The position numbers and the translations under genes are program-made. Shown here piece after piece: positions 45,801-57,423 of a DNA stretch of 64,000 bases. Source of the DNA: Ligustrum vulgare. Its lineage: Eukaryota > Streptophyta > Magnoliopsida > Lamiales > Oleaceae. Numbering within the stretch: position 1 is the stretch's first letter; every line of letters starts with the position of its first letter. The stretch is from contig OY743176.1 in the NCBI GenBank assembly GCA_963555705.1, forward strand, positions 39,664,497 through 39,728,496. Reading direction: 5' to 3'. Under the pieces are notes generated by a model. The model worked only from the letters and a program-made list of their open reading frames with translations. It did no database searches and was not told where the DNA came from.

Positions 45801-46750
45801 AAGATAATCTCCAGGTTCTTATCCTACTTCTCAACCAAAACGGGAAGTCAATGACGATCATATCCCGAAAGGGAGGGAGGAGGCAACAACTAAAGGTAAA
45901 AATATCATTGATTCCCAACCTGTAAGGATAGAAATATAAGGTGTTTTAAATGTTCTGGTTCGGGTCATATACCATCTCAATGCCTAAATAAACGGGTTAT
46001 GGTTATGCGTGATAGTGGGGAAAATTGTTCGGAGGATGAGTTTAAAGGGATGCCTAGATTAAAAGATATTAGGGCTAGTAGTATTGATGATGAGGGGATT
46101 ACTTATGCGGTGAAGGGATCACTTGTCACTAGGCATGTCCTAAGTTCTAGAGTCAAAGTGGATGAAATTGATGTACAAAAAGGGATAACTTTTTTCACAC
46201 TACATCTTGATGGGTAAAAAATTTTGCCGGATGGTGATTGATGAGGGAAGTTGTACTAATATGGTTAGTATAACGTTGGTAGAAAAATTGGGTTTAAATT
46301 TGATAAAAACACCCTAAACCTTATAAGTTATAATGGCTGATTGAGTCAGGTGAAATTAAGGTAAACAAACAGGTTTTTATGAGTTTTTCAATTGGTGGGT
46401 ATACTGATGAAGTGGTTTGTAATGTGGTGCCTATGCATGTTGGTTATATCTTGTTGGGAAGACCATGACAACATGATAAGAGGGTAGTACATGATGGATT
46501 TAAAAATCGGTATAGTTTTGTGAAGGGTGGAAAGAAATTCACACTTATTCCATTGTCCCCGATCCAAATACAAAATGATCGATTGAAATTGAAGGGTGAG
46601 TTTGAGGGGAAAAATAAGAGGGTGGAGGCCACGATCTCAAAAAAATGTGTGGTGGAGAAAAGTGAAAACAAGAGAGTTGAGGTTATGACCTCAGAAAAAG
46701 GAGAGCATGAGTGTAGAGAGAGAGAGAAAAAAGAGGGACCACCAACAAAA
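45801..46750 (+). pseudogene. Outer element: gag C-terminus with CCHC knuckle and protease region
   Basis: After the duplicated AAGAT, broken frames lead to RCFKCSGSGHIPSQCLNKR, a standard C-x2-C-x4-H-x4-C knuckle (about 45937-45990). Then DSGENCSEDEFKGMPRLKDI and, after further breaks, FSIGGYTDEVVCNVVPMHVG, LLGRPWQHDKRVVHDGFKNR and a Lys/Glu repeat region (KRVEATIS, KRVEVMTSEKGE). This parallels the inner element's order. Confidence 0.8.
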
Positions 46751-47700
46751 TGAGCTTATTTGCACAACGATGAGTTAGAAGGAACCATCCTTGCACTTAG
46801 TCATGCTAGCAAACCTCATGCGAACCCCTTCGGTATATTGACCAAAAATTCCCACAACAATTTAATACAAAACCCAAGAAAGCTAAAGTGGTAAAATAAA
46901 GGATAAACACCTTAACCCAAGTTTAAATCTAACCCAAAATTCAAGGATTAACTAACCACATCCCAATGAGTATCAACTAAACAAATTTCAAGGTGGCGAA
47001 AAATAAACAACAACACAAGAATAATAATACTCAAGTAAAGTTGATTAACTTCCAAGAATAATACAAGAGCAAAGAGGTTTAACCTTACCTCAAAAGGAGT
47101 CTTTCAAGACTAAGCTCTCAAGAGCAATTCATATGAACAACCAAGTTAATAGGTTTGAAATGAAAAAAAATGTGTATGTAATGTACAAAATTGGGCAAAA
47201 GGTGTAATTTAGGAATTTGCAAAGAAAACCCCGTTTTTGTGAAACAGAGTGTTTCGGTCGATCGAACTGGTCGACCAAAATTATTTCGGTCGATCACAAG
47301 GTCGAACGAAATGGGACTTTTGATCGACCAACCCTCAGCCGAATGCGACTGAGGCTGCCTTCAAAATCCTCTGCAGAGTTTCGGTCGACCCGAATGACTT
47401 TCGGTCGACCGAAATTGGCTGAGTTTAATTTTTCCTTGTTTTTGGCTCCAACTTGATTCTTGTCTTGTTTTTCTTAACTTTAATTACTTGTTTAGCCTCG
47501 AATCTTGAACCTCTTCGGCGTCAGATCTTGTCATGGGTCTCACGGGCACGCACATCGAGGTTTGACTTTCTCGATTCTCATCAAAACCCCTCCCCAGTTC
47601 TAGTAAATCTATTTTGCAAGTACCAAAATCAAGTCATAAAACTAAAACAGGAGAGAAATTCACTTGCAAGGGCGAGCAGTTCAAAAGCAAGAAGTGTTTG
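46751..47700. other. Segment replacing the polymerase genes of the outer element
   Basis: RT, RNase H and integrase (over 2.5 kb in the inner element) are absent. In their place is about 0.75 kb of AT-rich DNA with five tttcggtcga(t/c)c-type words and GTCGACC half-palindromes (47250-47415). A short integrase-tail-like stretch (DSRSNPFQERG, about 47719-47750) precedes the polypurine tract. The segment could be a solo LTR of another element; clear ends and a duplication were not found. Confidence 0.55.
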
Positions 47701-47752
47701 AAAAGCAGGCTAGAAGTCGATTCGAGGTCGAATCCTTTTCAAGAGAGGGGGA

Positions 47753-48559
47753 TGATGTGATCCAAAGTAGGAGATCAAAAGAGAAGTCAAGCTAGCTCCA
47801 ATACAACATAGATCTACATGGAAAACGGAGCAAGTTTAATGTTGGAGTCAAGCTAAGAAGACAAATGGATCAAGATGAGTCAAAGGGGGGGGGGGGAACT
47901 TTGAGGACCAATGGCAAATTCACGGCCGTAAGTCCCATATGTCACGGCTGTAACGATCTCTCAGGTCAAGGTGAAGAATTACAAGATCACCATATTTATG
48001 GCCATAAGAAACCTCGTTACGACCGTAACTCTCGAACAGAAGGTCACTTACGACCATAAGTTTCATCTTCACGACCCTAACTATCAGTTTTTCAAAATTT
48101 CGCGAATTTTAATTCTTTTTCCATTTTAATTCATTATTTTCGAAAATTAGGGCCCATTAGCGGCTAGACCTAGTTTACTTCATTTCTTAGTTTGTATTAT
48201 CAATTTCAATCATTGTAAAGACAGTTTTTAATGATTATTGATATTTTGAGAAAGTTTCTCTTGTTAAACGTTGAGGAGTCCTTTTAATTCTTAGAACTTA
48301 TAAAAGATCCGATCTTTGTGACGTTCACTCAACGAGCTTATCAAGGAATTGACATCCCTTGTGGGGTTCACCAATCTTGATTCATATTCCATATCGTTCT
48401 TGCGTCATGAATATTGAGTCAAGGTTTTACCATCAAAATCTATCTTTATTTCCAGTGTTTATTTCTTGTTTCTTGTGTTGAATCTGATTTAGATCTTTCC
48501 TATTGTTTGTGTCTTTTACTCCATGTTCTTTATCGCATTTCCCGAACGGGATCGCATCA
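47753..48559 (+). repeat. 3' LTR of the outer element
   Basis: 807 bp, TGATGTGATCC to GATCGCATCA, followed by AAAGT. Contains a G12 run (47885) and the palindrome cluster (47925-48080). Confidence 0.9.
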
Positions 48560-49376
48560 AAAGTGGAGATAGAAAATATGTGTGGTTTATAAATCGTTTA
48601 CAAACTAAGGCTTAATTATACTAATGATCATTGAACTTTATGTTCCGTTACTACTTACTCTCTGATCTTTCAAGTGAACTCAATGGTTACTGAACATTGG
48701 AATGTGTTTCTCATCCCTCACTGTCATGGAAATCATTTGGGTTAGTGAACGGAAATGACCAGGTGTCAATCGAAAATTCTACGTGGTATTGATTTGGACA
48801 AAATGGTAAATTACATGTCATAAAATCTGCCAAATCATTTGGCATGTCGTAAAACAACAACCCAAACAAGCCCTTCTTCTCCAATTGAATACGAAATCCC
48901 TAATTCATTTAACCCCCATATGAAGCCAGAGAAGTTTTCCACTCACCTCACCCATCATCAATACTCGTCGAAGCAGAGGAATTCGAACTTCAATGCCAGA
49001 AAGTTGATTGGCTGGTAGATTTCCTTCATTCCCCAAACTTGACGTCGAATGGAATGATAGTTCTTCTGTAAAAACCTAGTCCAAATCGAAATTTGAATCG
49101 TTCTTTCCTCCTTTTTTGCAAAATTTAACAGTAGTTTCTAAACATTGTCGTTCCCAGAAATGCATAAACCATGTTCAACACTAAGTGGATCCAATTGTTT
49201 GAAGAAGTGACGCATTTATTTTTCTCATTTTCCAGCATCAAGCGAGTCCAATTGTGCGAAGAAGTGACGCATTTAATGAAACAAAAACCATGCAACCCTT
49301 AAGCCAGACGTACTTATATTCTCCGGGCTCAATGAAGGTTACTGAAATACATAGATATGGACCATTTGTAAAAGTT

Positions 49377-50240
49377 AAGGCCCCGTTCTCTTTGCTGTTT
49401 TGAGGTCGTTTTCTGTTTTTATTTTCGAAAACCCTAAAATTGTGTTCTCTTTACCATTATCGAAGGAAACAAAAAAAATTTGTACACAAAACGCAAAATG
49501 CCCAAAATTTCGTTTTGGGTGTCGAGGTTTTAGGCGTTTTATGTGTATTTCAACAAAAAAATGTTTAAAACGTGGAAAACGTGTTTTGGGATTTTTTTTT
49601 TTTTTTTTTTTTTTAAGAATTATCCTAACTTGGAATTAAGCTTAATATAATTTTTTTTTTAGAATTATCCTAATTTGGAATTAAGCCTAAATAAAGATTT
49701 TTTTTTTTTTTTTTTAGAGAATTATCCTAACTTGGAACTAAGCTTAAATAAAATTTAATTGAATTCAATATCAACATTACAAAAAAAAAAAATTAAGTGA
49801 GAATTCTTGTTGTTATATTTCAAAAAATGCCGTGATAAATGGACTTTGGTGGTTTTGAAAGAACTTGCATTTTCTAGATTTTAATAGAATTAGAGCTTCC
49901 TCAAATTCCGAACATGACCAAGCTGTGTTAATATAGACTCTTAATGCTCACATTAGTGTGTCGCACGTAACCATGTTTTCAGTGTATTGTGAAAGAAGAT
50001 TTGAGTTTGAGCCAGTAGTATTCTGCAAGCAAATTAATTAAAAATAGTTTAAGTATTATTCTGCAAAATTTCAAACAGAACATATTTTTCCAACTTTTCA
50101 TTTTCAAAAACAGTTTTCAGAAATGACAAACCAAACGCATTTTCAGCAAATTTGAAAACAAAAATAAAAACACAAAACACAAAACATTTTCGAAAATGAA
50201 AATACAAAATAAAATACAAACAGAACGCCACCTAAGGAAC
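49377..50240. mobile_element. MITE copy 1, 'gttctctttgctgttttga' family
   Basis: About 860 bp with near-matching ends: ttaaggccccgttctctttg at the left, and the reverse complement of acagaacgccacctaa at the right. T-rich tracts separate repeats of agaattatcctaacttgga. A second copy lies at 59811-60685. A taag word borders both copies on both sides. Minus frames here are only A/T-rich noise. Confidence 0.65.
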
Positions 50241-50265
50241 TTGCTTTAGGTGTTTTCACATGTGT

Positions 50266-50517
50266 TTAGCTTGCAAAACTATCAAGTGAGCCCTTTAATT
50301 CATTATCCATGTATACTGTAGCAAATTTCTTGGGGGGCCGAAGCAATGGGGGCATGATTTGGAGCTGATAAAGGTGAGCTTTCTCTTTCGACGAAAGACC
50401 ATCAATCGCAGAAAAATTGTCCTCGATTACTAGCAGCATCACAGGATTCCAATAGCTGATAATCGGTTGCAAAAATCGACTTTCATCTTTTTCCCGAAGA
50501 TCTCCATTATTTAGCAA
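50266..50517 (-). CDS. Exon-like open frame inside the long-TIR element, family unknown
   Basis: 83 codons with protein-like composition: SRFLQPIISYWNPVMLLVIE, DNFSAIDGLSSKEKAHLYQL, MPPLLRPPKKFATVYM and a Ser-rich end. There is no ATG at the open end (it opens with TTG), so it may continue through a splice site upstream. I do not recognise the family. Its place between inverted repeats suggests a captured gene fragment, though chance cannot be excluded. Confidence 0.3.
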   Translation of the reverse strand: MLNNGDLREKDESRFLQPIISYWNPVMLLVIEDNFSAIDGLSSKEKAHLYQLQIMPPLLRPPKKFATVYMDNELKGSLDSFAS

Positions 50518-50809
50518 GAAATCCAGTCTCCTTCATAGCCTTCATTTAGGGGATGGAAGAAAAGAAAACGTGAAATCAGATCTTGGTTTAGAGAGAAAAA
50601 TGAATGTTAGTATTGGTAAGGGCGTGTTTGGCATTCAATTTTTTGAGTTTGTAAAAACCATTTCTTGAAGTTAGCGCCATGTATGATTTCCATTTGACAT
50701 CTGGACATTCTGTCAACTTACCCAAACGGCTTCCATAGCAGTGAGGGATGAGAAACATGTTTCAAAGTTGAGTGACCATTAAGTTACACTTGAAAGATCA
50801 GTGAGTAAG

Positions 50810-53700
50810 TGTAACGCTCTGAAAAATCGTCATATTATTATATTAAATTATTCATATTTAACGAGATCAACTTGAAAGTCAAATAGAGATTTTAATTTTT
50901 TTTTTTTTTGACTTATTTGAAGTGACATATTTGACGTAATAAGAATTTTAATTTATTTGACATAATATAAACAAAAGATAAATAAGAATATTAAATATTA
51001 ATTTAAGTAATTTTATCGATTAAATAAATCGATTATAGATTTCAGCTATGGATTGAACTATATGGAATGTATTACAAAGTGGAACTAAAAATTCTTTCAA
51101 ACGTTGAAAAATAACATACCAAAATTAATTTGTAAACTTATTGGTCAAAATAATAATATAATTAAAAGTAATACAATATGTGTGTGTGTCTATGTGTGTA
51201 TGTGACGTTTAGAGTCTTTCTCTCTGGTCTCCTTCTCGCAACGGGTATACCTTCCGCTCTCTGCTCTCACATGGGATGGGGCCCCACACATATGGGGGTC
51301 CACCTGTGTGATGGTGATGGGTATACCCACCACGGGGTAGGAGAAAAACCTCCTATATATTTATATTATTATATTATTTATTAATAACGAATTACGCATA
51401 TAATTTTGACACGCATAAATTCTTAGTTTTGTTATCTGTCTAAACTATTCGAGAATACCATCGTATAGAGCTTTAAATGATATATTGTGGGCACATATTC
51501 AGTTGACGTACGTGCCCTGATAATTTTAATAAAGAATGTTGGCAATTCGAAATGTTAGTTTTAAAAGGCCTATTTGGATGAGTTGTTACTTTGCTACGGT
51601 TGACCATGTTGCATTTCAACAAGGATACGGGGGACTAGTTCGTGAGTATTTCAATGTGGTATACTGAAAGTTCGATTTTGATTATAGTAAGAGTACAGAA
51701 AATTAAGAAGAAAGTAGTCTCTTGAAAGAAATTGAAAAAGCGATAAAATAAAGTAGTTTTAATTGGTAAACTTTGACGATAGATAACTTTTACCTTGGAT
51801 ATCAATTTTAGGATAAAAAAAAAATCGTCCTAAAGTACTCATTGAAAACTTCAAATTGGCCCCAAGAACTCTCTATTACGACTTTATATGACCCTATAAT
51901 TTTTAGAGTCAATTTGATATCTTTAATAATTATTGCAACTAAAATGTAAGTTTTATATTACGGACTAAAATAATTAATTTATTTGCATCTTGATTCTTAA
52001 TAAGAACTATAAATTGATACATTCGGGCGAACAAAAAAGAAAGAGAAGGGGGATCATCCCTCACTATTTGAAGAAGGGGGGATCGAACCCTCGGTAATGC
52101 CATATTATTATTATTATTATTATAATAATAAAATATAATAATTTTTATATTATTCTTGTTATAATTATGATTTTCAATATGAGAATTAGATTAATTTTTG
52201 TATGAGATCTAAAAAAGTGGATCAATCCCCTCTAATCAAAGTTGGTCCTCATAATTAGTTCGATAAAATATTTTATAGTTAGGCGACCCGCTTTAATTCA
52301 ATATTATTTATTGGACCCTAAGTAATACTTTATTAGTTTAGATATAATATATTATCATGTGACTAAATTAATATTTATATATATGGTAGGCAAAGAGTGA
52401 TGATCAATCTAATATGACTCCAAGTGAATTAGTGATATAAACACTAAGGAATAAAGTCATGAATTCTCGGATACGCAAGGAGTGAGGTAAGTAATGTTTC
52501 AACTATGATGAAAAGCTATAATATTTTTATTTATTAATGTACATGGATATCATTGGAATGTCATATTACGTGATTATGACATATAATTAGTGCATGAGAT
52601 ATATATGTTGGCATTCATGGGCATTGACATATGTATTGTGTGGACTTAGCAGAAGTCTTTCGTAATTGGTAAAGAAATAGATAATGACTATATGGAGAAA
52701 GAATGACGATGATGATAGTAGAATCATCCTATGAGTGTACCATACCTTACTTCGCATTCGAATATATACACTCGCTTGAGGCTCCCTACGGTAATTAAAG
52801 GTAGTCGAGGATGGGGTGTTGGCGGTCCATCGTAGGTATATGGGCGGTGTCAAGAGGTCTCTTGGTGGCCTTGGGACTGCGGATCGACATGCTGAGCACC
52901 GTATATAACAGGTCAAGCCTGCTTGATATAATATATTTCCCGATGTAATATCTTGAGTCTTTGTAGACGACAATGGATATAATTGTGGAGTCTTGAGTCT
53001 CGGTGGAAGATGACGGATCACGGGAACTAGAAGGCGTTATCGGCCAAATTGATAATTTAGCTCAAACGGTAGAACGTAGTGGGATTCGGACCCAAGCGTG
53101 GATAAATTGAGATAACGAGAAGGTTTGAAGTTTGAGATGAGAACATTGTAAGGAAATGAATCGAAACTCATGCATGCTCATGCATACGTTACTTGCTGAG
53201 CATTATTAGCTCATGTAGTTTTGCATTGTAGGTATAACAATTCATTAATTGGAGGTAGGTGACAGCTCTCAAATGACGAGACGATTGTGTACTAGTACCT
53301 TCCCGTGGTCCATGGGTCTGTCACCAGGAAAACTCGGAAAAAGGTTCAACTACTTCTCACTTCTCATCAGTTTTAACTTTTATTTCCTTTTCAAAATAAT
53401 TATATATTTTAAATAACTTATTCCTAGATATCTTCCGCTATCTATTATTTGTTCCCTAATTTAAACAGATCAATTTCTAACTATATTGTTTTTATATTAA
53501 TTTTTTTCCCTAAATTAAGTTACGAATGAAATTTCAGAGATAAACATTAATTTTTAATAATGTCAGGTTATGCTTTAAACATAAAAGTTCAAGTTTATAT
53601 TTAGAGCGAGTAGATATAATATTATTTTATTCTTCGATAACCATTGGTATAATTAACTTACATTACCATCAATGTTCTAAAATGCACATATATACGGCGC
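50810..53700 (+). mobile_element. Probable gypsy LTR (right end uncertain)
   Basis: Starts TGTAACGCTCTGAAAAATCG directly against a truncated TIR. Near 53190-53330 it shows ttgctgagcattattagctca and gtaggtgacagctctc, the arrangement found before the end of Tekay-like LTRs. No GGGGCGTTACA-type terminus was found, so the right end is a guess. Open frames at 51178 and 52587 look like chance. Confidence 0.5.
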
Positions 53701-54543
53701 CAACATGCGCATAGTGCGCAACGCGTGGCCTCCATCCACACGACGATTTAGCCAAAAGTGCAAAAAATGCGATCAACCCATCATGTTGACCCAAAACACA
53801 TGCATGCGCTCTAGAGCACGCTTCAGAACGCTTAAGTGTCCTTCCCTTGCACTTAGGCGAGTTTAATTTATTTATTTTTTCTTAATTTTTAATTTTATTT
53901 ATTTTATTCTTTTTTAAAAAATTTAAACTTCAAGGACCGAGGTTGCAAAAAGCAGCCCCAACTAAATTTATAGCCAAACAACCGTTTATATAAGAGAAAC
54001 GGATCAACTTTCAGCTGTAATATTCCGATGTGGGATTCAACCCAATGGCAATCTTTTATCTTGGTCTTGGCCATCTTGGTTTCGTCCAATCTAGTGAAAG
54101 TTCAACTCCAAGAACATCAATTTATTTTCCAACAATTTCATGCAGCAATATCCAGTGTTCTAAAAATTGTGAAGTTTGATAAGTACTCCTTATTGTAAGT
54201 TACCATTATAATGGATTTGGCTTTGCTCGTGACGAAGAGCTCGGTAACAGAGGACGTAGATCATGTTGATTTATTGAACCTCTTTAAATCATTGTTTTCA
54301 CTCTCTTATCTCTTTTACTTACTTTCATTTTACTTAATTTATCTCATTATTTCATATTGTGCAATACTTTCATTAAGTGTTATTTGATTAATTGTTTAAT
54401 TTTACTTATTTTTTATCACTTTACATTTATAATTAAGTTGCTTCCAACATTAAGTATTCACAATTGATTCATTATTTTAAACTTTAGATTATTTGTTGAA
54501 AAAGTTTCATAAAATCAATTCACCCCCTCTTGGTTAGTTAGTC
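53701..54543. other. Unassigned AT-rich DNA
   Basis: No gene. It ends in aaaatcaattcaccccctcttgg (54510-54533), a phrase seen near the junction of some copia LTRs, but no element can be delimited. Confidence 0.35.
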
Positions 54544-54660
54544 TTGGGTAGGGGTGGGCGTCGGGTGGTTCCGTTCTTGTAAAATGGAACCATCCAGTTC
54601 CATTGGGTCGTAAGAACCAAATCAAAACCAAACCATTCGGTTTTGGTTCTAATTCGATTC
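54544..54660. mobile_element. Truncated copy of the hAT-type MITE
   Basis: taggggtgggcg, then ggttccgttc...ccattcggttttggttc, matching one end of the complete copy at 58447-59119. The other end is missing where a gypsy pol fragment starts. Confidence 0.55.
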
Positions 54661-55760
54661 TACAATAATGATTAAGAAATATTTTAGGATTTTATGATCG
54701 GTGTAGACCTTACACTTAACCCTATAAAGATAGCGTCTCCATATCTTTAATGCAAATATGACAACTGCTAAATTGAGACCACGAGTTGGGTAATTCTTCT
54801 CATACTCATTCAGTTTTCTTGAAGCATAGGCAATTACCTTGTCATGTTGCATAAGAACACAACTTAGCCCTTTTAATGAAACATCACTTTACATGACCAT
54901 CCCTTCATTACCATGTAGGATCGTTAGGATGGGCGCAGTTCTCAACCGTGTCTTTAACTCTTCAAAGCTCTGTTCACAATACGAGCTCTACTGAAAGGTT
55001 ATATCCTTTCTAGTCAACTCAGTCAATGGTGATGCAATTTTAGAAAATCCTTCGACAAACCTATGATAGCAACCAGCTAACCCAAGGAAACTACGAACTT
55101 CCTAAAAATTAGTTGATGTCGACCAGTTTCAAACCGCTTCAATAACTTTTCTTGAAACAACATACCCTACGAATGACACTCTATCCAGCCAAAATTCACA
55201 CTTCTTAAACTAAGGAAATGTCTTCAATGTTCTACTTCGGACCTCAAATAGATCAATACCTCGTCAATGAAGAATATGATAAATTGATCCAGATATTCTT
55301 TAAAGACTCGATGCATTGAGTCCATAAATGCTCCAAGAGCATTCTATAAGGTGCCTTGGATACTGGGGCTATTCCAGACACCAAATTAATGGCAAATTCA
55401 ATCCTCATAAAGGTCGTTAGAAAAAAATGCTCGAATATTCTCAAATGATTCTAATTTGTTCGAGAAAATGGTCTGTCTTGGCACCTTAATTACTATAGCG
55501 AGATAAGCATTATAACCCTTATTCATCAACTATGAGCTTTCATCGATGATACCATCAGAATCGAAAGCTTCACCTCAATCCCAACAAGGCAAAAATGGGG
55601 TTTTGTTTGGGGTTCAAACATCACTTTCTTATCATGACTGTCGATTGAAGCATGACACCGTGATAACCAGTTCATTCCCACTATGACATCAAAATCATGA
55701 ATATCCAGTGTTAAGAGATCTGTCAACCAGTCATGCCCACAGTCTTACAACACATAACTT
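54649..55760 (-). pseudogene. Decayed Ty3/gypsy protease-RT-RNase H fragment
   Basis: On the minus strand in order: protease region LTLDIHDFDVIVGMNWLSRC and KKVMFEPQTKPHF (55726-55526); N-terminal RT, EFAINLVSGIAPVSKAPYRM (about 55400); then, after an internal deletion, LKNIWINLSYSSL in place of the F(I/V)DD region; and RNase [21 protein letters not shown] and [11 protein letters not shown] (54852-54670). Many stops. The sequence style is Tekay/Del-like and differs from the CRM-like elements. Confidence 0.75.
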
Positions 55761-56425
55761 TGAACTTAGCAATGCTTCGGATGGTGTTGACACAACAAAC
55801 TGGGTATCCAGTTGTGGTGATGGATGTTCAATCTTTCAGTAAATACGGGACTGACAAAAAAATGAATAGCCTCGAATCAAAAGGGGCAGTACCAGACAAA
55901 ACTAGATGTAAATCTATATACATACCTAAATCAGATTGAATGACAAAAATGTCATATGAATTATAAGTACCTGATACCACATTTGGGAGAGGCAAATGTC
56001 AAGAGAGAGATGAAGGCGGGTTACGGGTTTTGTCAAGGCTTAGATTTAACTTTGCATAATCTACAATTAGTCCCAATTTCAGTCAAATGTGTAACTTGGC
56101 CCAAAAACTTCCATTTATTCTGAAATGCTACTAAACTTTCCCCAATTATAATTAAATGCATAATAGACCATTTACAAATTAAATAAGCATAAAAAGTAGA
56201 CTTTAGCAATAAATAAATAATTATACATAAAATTGCATATAAATAAAATATAAACTTTATAACTGGCACATTGATCGAGATGGCGTCCAAGTCCTTTTGC
56301 TGAAAAATAACTTAATTTAGAGACAATAATAATTATCAACTAAACAGTTTATAATAACATTAATAAAATAATAACATGAAAATTAAAAATGCACGTAAAA
56401 TGAACAAAGGACATTAAAAAATTAG
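55761..56425. other. Unassigned DNA, possibly the gag side of the gypsy fragment
   Basis: No convincing domain. An open frame at 55733-55939 is probably chance, antisense to retroelement DNA. Confidence 0.35.
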
Positions 56426-56953
56426 TGATCTAACAATTTTGACAAAAAATTTGTAATATTCCATAGTTTCAAGATTAAGCTTTTTTCTTTATTATTGTTT
56501 CCAATTAAATTAGGATTTTATTATTAGCGTTTTATCTAGTTTCATAAGTAGATTAGGATTTTTTTTATTCTTAGAGCCTATACTGTATATATGTGCATTC
56601 ATTGTAAACAATTATTCAACTTTGATATATTATTGAGTGATTTTCAATCAAAAGGTGAGGATTCCCTTTTCTTTCGTTCTTCATTGAACAATCCGGACTT
56701 ATCAAAGAATTAGGTTCTTTGTATCGTCCAAATCTTGAACTTATCAAAAGATTAGGCATCCTTTTGTGGAATTTCCCATTGTGGTTCTTGTTTCTACATC
56801 TCATTGGATCTAAGGTTTAATATACCTTAGGTTCTTGAGTTTTGAGGTTCGGGTTATCATGTTATCGTCTACAAATCTGAATATATACTTTTCAGACGTT
56901 TTTCAATCAATCATTTTGTGAGATCGCCGTGATTTCTACACGGATTCACATCA
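56426..56953 (+). repeat. CRM-like LTR, plus orientation
   Basis: 528 bp, TGATCTAACAATTTTGAC to CACGGATTCACATCA, followed by the primer-like tctggtattagagg (56954-56967) and a T-rich leader. Its mate lies inverted at 57424-57942. No gag or pol follows. Confidence 0.7.
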
Positions 56954-56967
56954 TCTGGTATTAGAGG

Positions 56968-57423
56968 TTGATTCTAAATTTAGGTTTTTATTATTATCCC
57001 AGTTTGATTCATAGTGTTTTATCATATAGTCTTCACATTTGTATCATCCATGTATAGTTTGTTTTTCTGTTGTTTTTTTCATTGTTTCTAGTTCAATTCC
57101 TTATTGTTGTATCTTGCCGAGGATTTTTTTTTTTTTTTTTTGTTCATCTAAGTAATTCAAATCCAAGATTGCATTAAAAAAAATTAATTTTTTTTCAAAC
57201 CTAATTTTTTTTTTATTATTATCTTCGAGTGTTATTTTCGCTAAAAAAATTTGAGAATTCACAAATATTTTTAAAATTCCAAAAAATAAAATAATAATCC
57301 TAAAAATTTAAGATCCACTTTCTTGAATTTCTTTAAAAATCTTGAAATTCCTTTCTTTCATTTGATTTTTCTCAAGTTGGATAATCAATTCCTTTTTGCT
57401 CATCAATATCCATATAAACTTCT
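56968..57423. other. Spacer between the inverted LTRs
   Basis: AT-rich with T and A runs; resembles the untranslated leader of CRM-like elements (compare 37654-38019). No coding potential. Confidence 0.5.

Larger units (their letters stand above)
35456..48559 (+). mobile_element. Outer CRM-like Ty3/gypsy chromovirus, itself invaded twice
   Basis: Termini TGATGTGATCC...GGATCGCATCA, target duplication AAAGT (35451-35455 and 48560-48564), primer site tggtatcagag after the 5' LTR, purine tract aagagaggggga (47741-47752). Gag and protease-region remnants read on the plus strand. RT, RNase H and the integrase core are gone. The 5' LTR holds a solo Tat-type LTR and gag holds the inner element. By eye the LTRs differ by roughly 9-10% over the first 430 bp, older than the inner element. 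TGATG...CATCA ends and the gag sequence point to the CRM clade. Confidence 0.88.
35395..48606. mobile_element. MITE of the tttataaac family, split by the outer CRM-like element
   Basis: 35395-35455 (agtttataaactgg...agttgaaaagt) continues at 48565-48606 (ggagatagaaaatatgtgtg...tttacaaacta) once the 13.1-kb insertion and one AAAGT copy are removed. The rejoined order matches 15687-15825 and 16509-16660. This is the oldest layer of the nest. Confidence 0.6.
48640..50815. mobile_element. DNA transposon-like element with ~140-bp terminal inverted repeats
   Basis: 48645-48786 is the imperfect reverse complement of 50677-50815 (shared words: ttactcwctgatctttcaag, tgtttctcatccctcactg, atggaa...tttgggt). 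A further outer 40 bp (cttaattatactaatgatc...) exists only on the left. The right end is cut where a gypsy-type LTR begins. Long TIRs and no transposase suggest a Mutator-like non-autonomous element. An inner MITE and an exon-like minus frame lie inside. Confidence 0.65.

Noticed and set aside
47217..47701. Open frames around the ttcggtcga repeats
   Set aside because: Produced by palindromic repeats in non-coding DNA.
52587..53021. 144-codon minus frame
   Set aside because: Lies in LTR-like DNA with no recognisable domain; chance frame.
53904..54089. 61-codon minus frame with QPRSLKFKFF-like end
   Set aside because: Common small-repeat sequence in plant DNA; no gene support.
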